Part shown: positions 1 through 5,110 of the stretch, in pieces
How positions within the stretch are numbered: position 1 is the first letter of the stretch
Layout: each line of letters opens with the position of its first letter
Assembly: GCA_030691225.1 (NCBI GenBank)
Contig: JAUYES010000813.1
Location: 1-5,110, forward strand
Source of the DNA: Holophaga sp.
Lineage (GTDB): Bacteria; Acidobacteriota; Holophagae; Holophagales; Holophagaceae
Length of the DNA stretch: 5,110 nucleotides
Reading direction: 5' to 3'
The notes under the pieces: generated by a model
Seen by the model: the letters and a program-made list of their open reading frames with translations, nothing else
Database searches by the model: none
What the model was told of the DNA's origin: nothing
Position numbers and translations under genes: made by a program

Positions 1-921
1 GGCGCGGTGACGGGCAGCAGCCAAACGGTGAGCCCCACGTCGACCCTCACCTACACCCTCACCGCCACCAACACCACCGGCAGCAGCACCGCCACGGCAA
101 CGGTCACCGTGACACCGGTAACGCCGGACACCACGGCCCCCAGCGTGCCGACGGGCCTCACTGCCAGCGCCATCACAACCACGGGCCTGACCCTAACCTG
201 GACCGCTGCCACCGATAACGTCGCCGTCACCGGTTACCGCGTGTCTCGCGCCACGGCGACCGCTCCCATCGCCACGGTCACCACCGGCACTTCCTTCACC
301 GACACCGGCCTCACCGCCAACACGCCCTACACCTACACCCTGGCCGCCTTCGACGCCGCCGGAAACGCCAGCGCCAAGAGCAGCCCCGTGACTGCCACAA
401 CCAGCGCCGTGGCGACTACGCCAGTGATTTCGGCCTTTACGGCCTCGCCCACCACCATCACCGCCGGTGGCAGCAGCACGCTGGCATGGACCGTAACTGG
501 TGCCACCAGCCTGAGCCTCAATGGCACACTCGTGACAGGCACCAGCACGGTAGTGAGCCCCACGGCTACCACCACCTACACCCTGACCGCCACCAATACG
601 GCCGGGCCTGTGACGCGGCAGGTGACGGTGACTATCTCTGGGTCCACCGACACCGAGAAACCGACGGTGCCCGCCAATCTATCGATCAAGGATGTGACAG
701 GTACAACCTTGACCCTAAGCTGGGATGCCTCCACCGATAATGTGGGCGTCACGGGCTACCGCGTCTATCGCGATGGCGCTCTGCTCAGGACCGTGACCTC
801 GGGCCTCAGCCTCAACGACACCATCCTGACGGCGAACACAACCTATAGCTACACCGTGGCTGCCACCGATGCAGCCCGAAACAGTAGCGCCCAGAGCGCG
901 GCGAAAACAGTTACCACGACC
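1..921 (+). repeat. Tandem Ig-like/FN3 module repeats (copy set A)
   Basis: The order is partial Ig-like (1-120), FN3 (127-411), Ig-like (418-639) and FN3 (649-921). The modules repeat within the gene; both FN3 copies carry a TDNV-VTGYRV core. They also match copy set B in the downstream gene. Bases 7-411 align collinearly with about 4088-4486, and the first 39 comparable residues differ at only three positions. Such modules are usually spacers or carbohydrate/surface-binding units in extracellular enzymes. Confidence 0.85.
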
Positions 922-2781
922 GCTGGAGCTGGCACTCCTCCAGTCATCCAGGTTGCTGTTCATCCCGGAACCACGGTGGAAGTGGGCGAAGAAGTGATGT
1001 TTGATGCCTCGGACACCACCGATGATCAGACCTTGCAAACCAAGAATTGCACCTTCGAGTGGACCTTTGGCGACATCGTGGATGAGCAGGTGGCGAACCG
1101 CCGCAGCGGCAGGGCCATCGTTCATTTCTTCATGGCGCCCGGCGTGTATCCCGTCAAGCTCAAGGTCATCGATTCCGATGGCAATCTCGTCACCAAAACC
1201 ACGCAGGTCACGGTCACCGGAGTGGCGCCCATCGCGGGGTTCGAGCTGCGGCACGCGCCCTTCCACTGTCGGCTGGCGCAGTTTGTGTATGCCCAGGTGC
1301 CTGCCTCCGTCACCGCAGTTGCCACCAACCGCCTTCGGGCCGTGGTGAAGGTATCTGGCTCGCCCGATAAGGTGCTGGCCGATCAAACAAACCTCAAGAC
1401 AGAAGAAGTGTTCCTGCTGGATCACCAAACGCTGCCGCTGGGAAATCACGCCCTTGAAGTGGAACTGCTGAATGCCCAGGGCACCCGCATCAGTTTCCTG
1501 CGGGAAAAGTTTACAAAGTCTGTGGCAACCCCCACGATCGCCATCGATCAATTCAACAATATTTACCGCAACGGCAAGTCCACCTATACGGTGGCCGGTT
1601 GGGGCATTTCGCGAGCAATCATGCCGGATTGGAACAGCATGGGTGTCGCCAACCAGAGTTTTATGGAGAACTTTGGGCAATCGGATACCTATTACACCGC
1701 CGATACCTGGATGACCTACCTGGATGCGCTTGAGTCCTATGGTTGGTCGGCCATTGGTGCAGACCGTTATCCGAGCCGCTTCAATGAAATCTCCAATCGT
1801 CAGAACAGGAATGCCACGACCGTTTCCTACTATGAGTACGTGAACCGCGCAAAGAATCACCCGGCCATGTTTGGCTGGTGTTTCGATGACGAACCCAACA
1901 TCGGTGGACTGCCTGCCCACTGGCCCGTGAACGTCATGGCGGCCCAGGGTCACATCGTGAACCAGCTCGACCCCAATCATGTGAATGTTGCCAATCTTGC
2001 CGGCTACGAATGTTTTCCGAGTGCCTGGTGGGGGGATGAATTTTATTACCTCTACAGCGAAAAGGTGTTTGGCAAGAAGCACACCTATTACGACATCCAG
2101 CACGGCGCGGCTTTTACGCTGGAAAGGCCCATGAAGGAAACCTATCAAGACCCTGAGCACCCCGAACGGGGCATCATCGATAACTGGGTACGCTTCTACC
2201 TGAAGGGCAGGCAGGAACACGGCTATGGCCTGCTGCCCAATTTCGGAGTGGTGGCCACCACCATCTTGAATGTGGGCAATCCCGAAAACATCGAACCAAC
2301 CCCTGGGCAGTCCCGCATGCTCGCTTGGTTGCAGGTGGTCAGCGGCCTGAAGGGTATGAATTGGTATCAGTACCAGGGCCAAACTCGCCCCGAAATGTTT
2401 GGCATGATGGCCGAGTTCAAGGAGCGGGCCGAAGCCCTGACGCCCGTGCTGTTCCAAACGGATGCCAACCAGCCAACGGTAACCACCAGCGCCACCACCG
2501 CTGGGAATCGTGTGGAAACCTTTATCCGGAAACATGAGGGGAAGGTGTATCTGGTGGCCGTGCGATTAACCGAGCCTGATATCACCATCGTGCCCGTCGC
2601 CGAGCCCGCCTCCATCACCGCGAATTTCACCGTCCAGGGCCATGGGCTGACATCTCCCGTGGCCAGGGACTATATACCACCGGCCTTCGACAATCCGAAG
2701 ATGTGGGCCTCGCCGATAACAGCCCGATCAACCATTCTTTCAAGATCTCGGGAGCTCCCCTGGTGCCCGGCAAGGTCATGA
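1..2781 (+). CDS. Secreted multidomain glycoside-hydrolase-like protein (Ig/FN3/PKD modules plus TIM-barrel domain), 5' partial, frameshifted near its 3' end
   Basis: The frame is open from the first base, so the start and export signal lie upstream. Numbering codons from base 1, the order is: end of an Ig-like module (1-40), FN3 (43-137), Ig-like (140-213), FN3 (217-307), PKD (313-406, with the WTFGD core at 354-358), a beta-rich stretch (408-508), then a TIM-barrel-type domain (about 509-815). The barrel shows NGK at 524-526, the strand HPAMFGW at 620-626 followed by DDEPN at 629-633, and GLKGMNWYQY from 782. In clan GH-A-like enzymes the Glu of such a D/N-E-P motif is the usual acid/base, so E631 is the candidate; I could not place the nucleophile. 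A beta-sandwich start follows (ETFIRKHEGKVYLVAVRL). Substrate is unknown; an extracellular polysaccharide is inferred. The last roughly 25-40 residues before the TGA at 2779-2781 are unlike the family, because the coding signal moves to another frame (see 2703-3113). The ORF's first GTG at position 7 is not the real start. Confidence 0.88.
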   Translation, partial: GAVTGSSQTVSPTSTLTYTLTATNTTGSSTATATVTVTPVTPDTTAPSVPTGLTASAITTTGLTLTWTAATDNVAVTGYRVSRATATAPIATVTTGTSFTDTGLTANTPYTYTLAAFDAAGNASAKSSPVTATTSAVATTPVISAFTASPTTITAGGSSTLAWTVTGATSLSLNGTLVTGTSTVVSPTATTTYTLTATNTAGPVTRQVTVTISGSTDTEKPTVPANLSIKDVTGTTLTLSWDASTDNVGVTGYRVYRDGALLRTVTSGLSLNDTILTANTTYSYTVAATDAARNSSAQSAAKTVTTTAGAGTPPVIQVAVHPGTTVEVGEEVMFDASDTTDDQTLQTKNCTFEWTFGDIVDEQVANRRSGRAIVHFFMAPGVYPVKLKVIDSDGNLVTKTTQVTVTGVAPIAGFELRHAPFHCRLAQFVYAQVPASVTAVATNRLRAVVKVSGSPDKVLADQTNLKTEEVFLLDHQTLPLGNHALEVELLNAQGTRISFLREKFTKSVATPTIAIDQFNNIYRNGKSTYTVAGWGISRAIMPDWNSMGVANQSFMENFGQSDTYYTADTWMTYLDALESYGWSAIGADRYPSRFNEISNRQNRNATTVSYYEYVNRAKNHPAMFGWCFDDEPNIGGLPAHWPVNVMAAQGHIVNQLDPNHVNVANLAGYECFPSAWWGDEFYYLYSEKVFGKKHTYYDIQHGAAFTLERPMKETYQDPEHPERGIIDNWVRFYLKGRQEHGYGLLPNFGVVATTILNVGNPENIEPTPGQSRMLAWLQVVSGLKGMNWYQYQGQTRPEMFGMMAEFKERAEALTPVLFQTDANQPTVTTSATTAGNRVETFIRKHEGKVYLVAVRLTEPDITIVPVAEPASITANFTVQGHGLTSPVARDYIPPAFDNPKMWASPITARSTILSRSRELPWCPARS
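2640..2705 (+). other. Probable frameshift zone
   Basis: Frame 1 makes good sense up to NFTVQG (ends near 2640) and possibly on to VARDYIPPAFDN (to about 2694). Frame 3 makes good sense from about GLADNSPINHSFKISG (2706 onward). The switch must therefore fall between these points. There is no classical slippery heptamer such as A AAA AAG here. A small inverted repeat, CTTCG (2685-2689) and CGAAG (2696-2700) around a 6-base loop, sits at the likely junction and could favour replication or sequencing slippage. Confidence 0.6.
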
Positions 2782-3113
2782 TCGCCGGAGCCAAAGCCTC
2801 AGACGGGAAATGGATTTGGGTCTTCGACGATGGCGCCGGAAAGATGTACGCCAACCTTAACCATGTGAATGGAAAGAGTGGTGGCCGCATCGAAATTGGC
2901 ACCATCAACTACACCACCGGTGATACCACGGTTCGCTTCCCCAATATCGATGGCGTGAATGCTTCCATCCCCATCGCTAATGGCGTGGACAGCCTGAAAG
3001 CCATTTCCGTCAAGCAGACTCCGGTATCCCGGAGCCTTCCACTCGATGGATCGGGCCGCTTTACCGACACCTTCGACAAATACCAGGTGCGGGTTTATTG
3101 CATCTCGCAATGA
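2703..3113 (+). CDS. Displaced C-terminal part of the upstream glycoside-hydrolase-like gene (frameshift fragment)
   Basis: This frame is open from 2538 to the TGA at 3111-3113, and 2703 is only its first GTG. I see no ribosome binding site suited to independent translation, so I read it as the rest of the upstream gene. It is beta-strand rich (KWIWVFDDGAGKMYANLN, then GRIEIGTINYTTGDTTVRF). It ends SGRFTDTFDKYQVRVYCISQ, the 'FTD-F--Y-V-VY' closing strand typical of the C-terminal beta-sandwich of bacterial TIM-barrel glycosidases. That sandwich is opened by the last in-frame part of the upstream product (GKVYLVAVRL...ITANFTVQG). Restoring one frame would give a protein running from base 1 to 3113. 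The -1 relationship (frame 1 to frame 3) fits loss of one base or gain of two. Alternatives are a sequencing error or, less likely, programmed frameshifting. It would probably be annotated as a pseudogene part or a small hypothetical protein. Confidence 0.7.
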   Translation: MGLADNSPINHSFKISGAPLVPGKVMIAGAKASDGKWIWVFDDGAGKMYANLNHVNGKSGGRIEIGTINYTTGDTTVRFPNIDGVNASIPIANGVDSLKAISVKQTPVSRSLPLDGSGRFTDTFDKYQVRVYCISQ

Positions 3114-3128
3114 CATGGGATTTTTTTT
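3097..3128 (+). terminator. Weak terminator-like site at the end of the frameshifted gene
   Basis: A 5-base stem ATTGC (3097-3101) / GCAAT (3107-3111) with loop ATCTC overlaps the stop codon, and a run of eight T follows at 3121-3128. The stem is short and AT-rich and lies nine bases from the T run. It is therefore a poor match to a standard intrinsic terminator, and position is the main argument. Confidence 0.2.
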
Positions 3129-3245
3129 GGCGGTGAGGACAGTGAGAACTCACAACAAAACAATCGGCTTCATCAGCATGTTGCATCGAGTTGTTGGGTG
3201 CGAGATCTGGACCGAAAACCTCAAAAAAAACAAACAGAAATTGGC

Positions 3246-3301
3246 CACCGATGCATATCGATGGGCACCGATGCAAGAGCCTATCCATGTCCAATCGCTG
3301 C
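3246..3301. repeat. Degenerate inverted repeat with tandem 10-mers (YCGATG core)
   Basis: The left arm is three tandem 10-mers: CACCGATGCA (3246-3255), TATCGATGGG (3256-3265) and CACCGATGCA again (3266-3275). The right arm at 3279-3301 (GCCTATCC...ATCGCTGC) is roughly complementary to the left; I count about 15 of 21 matches by eye. A foldback with a minimal loop is possible. I recall similar 'CACAGATGAA'-like 10-mer palindromes scattered in intergenic DNA of environmental bacteria, but membership in that group is inference. Confidence 0.5.
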
Positions 3302-3582
3302 GAAATCCCAGCCGTGAATGGCTGAAAAAAATGGGCAGGTCAAGCCTTGCATCGCTGGCCAATTTTTCCGTTTCACAAAGCCACCCTGCTCTGCTCCTGA
3401 AGCATTTCGTCTCTCTCAAACACCCTCGCAAGAGCTTGATCACCCGAAAAATAAAACAAGATCCAGCCACCAAAACACACCGCTGCCAGTCAATCGAACG
3501 TGCGAGCTGGCCGGTGTCGTACCCAGTCGTTGGGACTTTTCGGAGCAAAAAGCTCAACGCAATATTTCTGTTCGTCTCGCGT

Positions 3583-3597
3583 ATCGGCGCAGCCGAT
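3583..3597. repeat. Perfect short hairpin ATCGGC-GCA-GCCGAT
   Basis: A 6-base perfect stem with a 3-base loop extends by a G-T and a G-C pair (bases 3581-3582 with 3598-3599). It directly abuts the left arm of the larger inverted repeat at 3598-3701 and may be part of the same element. Confidence 0.4.
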
Positions 3598-3701
3598 GCC
3601 GAGAGGGCGCGGAGAAAAGACGGAGGATCGCGGAGGAAAACGGACCAACACCTTCCGAACTCTCTGCCTCAGGGACCCTCCGCTTATCTCTGCGCCTCAG
3701 C
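3598..3701. repeat. Large imperfect inverted repeat of phased GGAG / CTCNGC units
   Basis: The left arm (3598-3640) carries CGCGGAG at 3608-3614 and 3629-3635 with another CGGAGG at 3621-3626, so GGAG recurs at 3611, 3622 and 3632, about every 10.5 bases. The right arm (3660-3701) carries the complementary words: CTCTGC at 3662 and 3688, CTCCGC at 3678 and CTCAGC at 3696. The arms can be aligned along about 40 bases with few gaps around a spacer of about 19 bases. It resembles the 'cgcagagg' palindromic repeats often seen between genes of environmental bacteria. No coding potential is apparent. Confidence 0.6.
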
Positions 3702-3763
3702 GTTGCTGTTTTTTCTTCAACCATCACAGCGCGGGTCTTGATCGATGCGCGGTGAGTTTGGTT

Positions 3764-3782
3764 TTGAACAAAGACGAGTCTT
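3764..3782 (+). promoter_or_regulatory. Possible operator/promoter element upstream of the lipoprotein gene
   Basis: A perfect inverted repeat, AAGAC-GA-GTCTT (3771-3782), lies 53 bases before the ATG and overlaps the downstream side of a TTGAAC word (3764-3769) that could act as a -35 element. No convincing -10 box is found at 16-18 bases from it; the AT-rich TTTTTAGAAAT at 3795-3805 is the nearest candidate but is too far for good spacing. A regulatory role is inference. Confidence 0.2.
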
Positions 3783-3825
3783 CACGAAATGCGCTTTTTA
3801 GAAATCCTTCAAAACCCTTTTTAAC

Positions 3826-3829
3826 GAGG
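3826..3829 (+). promoter_or_regulatory. Ribosome binding site GAGG, decides the start at 3836
   Basis: GAGG ends six bases before ATG 3836. It supports that start over the in-frame upstream opening at 3500, which would add 112 residues of non-coding-like sequence in front of the signal peptide. Confidence 0.65.
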
Positions 3830-3835
3830 CATAAC

Positions 3836-4774
3836 ATGAACCCAACCACTGAAAACATCACCCGCCGCTTCCTGCACCGGCTATTGCCCATGGGCCTTGG
3901 TCTAGCACTCTTGACCACCCTGGCCTGCGGGGGCGATAAGGCCGCAACGCCGACACCGACACCCACCGCTCCAGTGATCGCCACCTTTGCCGCGGCACCG
4001 GCCACCATCACGGCGGGCCAAAGCAGCACGCTGAGTTGGAGCGTATCGGGCCACACCAGCCTGGCCATCAATCAGAGTGTTGGCACTGTCACGGGCACCA
4101 GCCAGACGGTGAGTCCCACTTCAACACTCACCTATACCCTCACCGCCACCAACGCCACCGGCAGCAGTACCGCCACGGCAACGGTCACGGTCACACCCGC
4201 CACCGACACGGAATCGCCCAGCGTACCCACGGGCCTTGCCACCAGCAACATCACCACCACAGGCCTCACACTCACCTGGACCGCCGCCACCGATAACGTA
4301 GCTGTCACCGGCTACCGCGTGTACCGCAACGCCGCGGCCACTCCCATCGCCACCGTGACCACCGGCACCACCTATACCGACACCGGCCTTTCCGCAGCCA
4401 CCGCCTATAGCTATACCGTGGCCGCCTTCGACGCTAGCGGGAATGTCAGTGCCCAAAGCAGCCCCCGCAGCGTAACCACCGCCACCTCCGGCAACCCGGC
4501 GCCGGTCATCGCCAGCTTCACCGCGACCCCTGCCACGATCCTTGTGGGCCAAAGCTGCACGTTGACCTGGAGCGTAACCAACGCCACGAGCCTGTCTATC
4601 GACAACAGCATTGGCGTGGTTACGGGCACGACCCATACCGTGAGCCCCACCGCCACCACTACCTACATCCTGACGGCCACAGGCCCCGGTGGCACCACCA
4701 CCCGCACCGTAACCGTCACCGTGCTGGATGGCCTGTTGGACGAGAGCGACGCCGATTTCACGATCACGGAGTAA
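3836..4774 (+). CDS. Probable surface lipoprotein with Ig-like / FN3 / Ig-like modules
   Basis: The product has 312 residues. It starts with a basic n-region (TRRFLHR, 9-15), a hydrophobic core (LLPMGLGLALLTTLA, 16-30) and Cys31 followed by GGDK. This reads as a lipoprotein signal, although TLAC is an imperfect lipobox. A TP-rich linker (36-45) leads to Ig-like 1 (46-121), FN3 (124-220), Ig-like 2 (223-297) and an acidic tail (LLDESDADFTITE). There is no catalytic domain. The modules match those in the upstream gene almost residue for residue, so the two are paralogues. In such bacteria proteins of this kind are anchored in the membrane and display beta-sandwich modules for binding or spacing; the ligand is unknown. 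The next gene starts about 95 bases downstream and may be co-transcribed. The family is otherwise unrecognised, and a truncated derivative of a larger enzyme is possible. Confidence 0.88.
   Translation: MNPTTENITRRFLHRLLPMGLGLALLTTLACGGDKAATPTPTPTAPVIATFAAAPATITAGQSSTLSWSVSGHTSLAINQSVGTVTGTSQTVSPTSTLTYTLTATNATGSSTATATVTVTPATDTESPSVPTGLATSNITTTGLTLTWTAATDNVAVTGYRVYRNAAATPIATVTTGTTYTDTGLSAATAYSYTVAAFDASGNVSAQSSPRSVTTATSGNPAPVIASFTATPATILVGQSCTLTWSVTNATSLSIDNSIGVVTGTTHTVSPTATTTYILTATGPGGTTTRTVTVTVLDGLLDESDADFTITE
3965..4726 (+). repeat. Ig-like/FN3 module repeats (copy set B), paralogous to 1-639
   Basis: Ig-like (about 3971-4198), FN3 (4205-4486) and Ig-like (4502-4726) follow the same order as bases 1-639. 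The phrases SQTVSPTSTLTYTLTATN and TLTWTAATDNVAVTGYRV occur in both genes, and long nucleotide blocks are identical or nearly so. The two sets are in the same orientation, roughly 4.1 kb apart. Confidence 0.85.
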
Positions 4775-4856
4775 GGGCTGGTTTTTTCTGCGTACCGCGC
4801 TGGGACATTTCCCCCTTTCCCCAATTGCAGGGCGTCCCCATGACTGTCAGAGCTTG

Positions 4857-4862
4857 AAAGGA
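4857..4862 (+). promoter_or_regulatory. Ribosome binding site AAAGGA, favours ATG 4870 over ATG 4864
   Basis: The AAAGGA word ends seven bases before ATG 4870 but only one base before the in-frame ATG 4864. Normal spacing therefore points to 4870 as the start. Confidence 0.6.
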
Positions 4863-4869
4863 AATGACC

Positions 4870-5110
4870 ATGTCGAGAAAACCTACCAGTTTGTGCGCGC
4901 TGGCGCTCCTTTTCTTGCTCAGCCCGCTGGCAGCCCAGGAGATCTGGTATGCCGGTTTCGAAACCGGGGCCCACTTCCCGTTCAACGAACCGAGCCTCAA
5001 CCGTGGAACGGTCCGGATCCTCACCGAAGGGGCCTATGCCGGTCGCTACGCCCTTCAAGCGACCATCGAAAACGAAACGGTCAGTGGGATGCGCCTCGCC
5101 TACGTCAACC
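4870..5110 (+). CDS. Secreted protein with polysaccharide-lyase/carbohydrate-binding-like N-terminus, 3' partial
   Basis: The ORF is open to the window end, with 80 codons visible. It starts MSRKPTSLCALALLFLLSPLAAQ, a clear Sec signal peptide with basic n-region, hydrophobic core and a likely cleavage after PLAA, so the product is exported. The mature start reads EIWYAGFETGAHFPFNEP, then GTVRILTEGAYAGRYALQATI. An opening 'F-[ED]-[ST]-G' followed by 'a-G-yAl-v' is common in jelly-roll proteins such as heparin-lyase-like polysaccharide lyases and in family 4/9-type carbohydrate-binding modules. Too little is visible to choose between them or to see catalytic residues. It follows the lipoprotein gene on the same strand with a gap of about 95 bases and no clear terminator, so an operon is possible. 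An alternative start at 4864 adds two residues (M, T). Confidence 0.8.
   Translation, partial: MSRKPTSLCALALLFLLSPLAAQEIWYAGFETGAHFPFNEPSLNRGTVRILTEGAYAGRYALQATIENETVSGMRLAYVN

Larger units (their letters stand above)
3114..3835. other. 722-base intergenic stretch without a convincing gene
   Basis: Base composition drops clearly compared with the flanking genes, with A8 and T8 runs (T8 at 3121-3128, A8 at 3223-3230). Several frames are open on both strands, but their translations are rich in Arg, Ser, Cys and Trp with no domain pattern, which is expected of non-coding DNA. It contains two inverted-repeat elements built of units of about 10 bases (3246-3301 and 3598-3701), several small hairpins (for example CCCA-GTCGT-TGGG at 3522-3534 and GAGC-AAAAA-GCTC at 3543-3555), and the leader of the downstream lipoprotein gene. 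No tRNA or rRNA is seen. Confidence 0.6.

Noticed and set aside
715..2535. 606-codon open frame on the minus strand
   Set aside because: It lies opposite the glycosidase-like gene. Its translation is rich in His, Gly and Arg with no domain pattern, while the + strand has clear FN3, PKD and barrel motifs, so it is a shadow.
2640..2705. Programmed -1 ribosomal frameshift
   Set aside because: No slippery heptamer and only a 5-base stem are present; mutation or sequence error is simpler.
3246..3275. CRISPR-like array
   Set aside because: The repeated unit is only 10 bases and tandem without spacers, and no cas genes are present.
3150..3557. 135-codon minus-strand open frame in the intergenic stretch
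   Set aside because: It is rich in Cys, Arg, Trp and Ser with no domain or plausible leader; it is most simply chance.
3046..3741. 231-codon + strand open frame across the intergenic stretch
   Set aside because: It begins inside the C-terminal coding part in another frame and runs through the repeat elements. Its composition looks random and it has no ribosome binding site or recognisable motif.
3500..3835. N-terminal extension of the lipoprotein ORF to 3500
   Set aside because: The extension crosses the inverted repeat and would bury the signal peptide. GAGG six bases before ATG 3836 and the leader sequence fix the start there.
3836..3930. Tat signal peptide from the TRRFL motif
   Set aside because: It is one residue short of the usual S/T-R-R-x-F-L-K pattern; with a Cys at the end of the hydrophobic segment an ordinary lipoprotein signal fits better.
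4121..4636. 171-codon minus-strand open frame opposite the lipoprotein gene
   Set aside because: It is a Gly/Arg/Ala-rich shadow of the Thr/Ala-rich module repeats.
4775..4863. Terminator after the lipoprotein gene
   Set aside because: There is a T6 run near 4783 but no stable stem before it.

Overview
The window looks like part of a high-GC bacterial chromosome encoding secreted, carbohydrate-related proteins. The Ser/Thr-rich Ig-like plus fibronectin III (FN3) module style, the lipoprotein leader followed by a TP-rich linker, and the codon use are reminiscent of Acidobacteriota of the Holophagaceae (Geothrix/Holophaga type). That placement is an impression from protein style, not a proven assignment. 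All supported genes lie on the + strand.

Layout. (1) Positions 1-2781 hold the 3' part of a large multidomain gene whose start is outside the window: partial Ig-like, FN3, Ig-like, FN3, PKD, a beta-rich linker domain, then a TIM-barrel glycoside-hydrolase-like domain with an HPAMFGW...DDEPN motif. Its reading frame breaks near 2640-2705. The true C-terminus continues in another frame to the stop at 3111-3113, so the gene is frameshifted or carries a sequencing error. (2) Positions 3114-3835 are a 722-base non-coding stretch. It contains two different degenerate inverted-repeat elements, each built from units of about 10 bases (3246-3301 and 3598-3701). (3) Positions 3836-4774 encode a 312-residue probable lipoprotein with the architecture Ig-like, FN3, Ig-like. 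It is a close paralogue of the N-terminal modules of the first gene but has no catalytic domain. (4) From about 4870 a third gene begins, with a clear signal peptide and a start resembling secreted polysaccharide lyases or carbohydrate-binding proteins. It runs off the window.

Together the three products look like an exported set. The first is a probable polysaccharide-acting enzyme on a string of adhesive or spacer modules, the second is a surface lipoprotein made of the same modules, and the third is a secreted protein probably acting on or binding polysaccharide. No CRISPR, tRNA, rRNA, transposase or recognisable defence system is visible. The points most worth a second look are the frameshift, the long same-orientation module duplication, and the phased palindromic repeats in the intergenic stretch.
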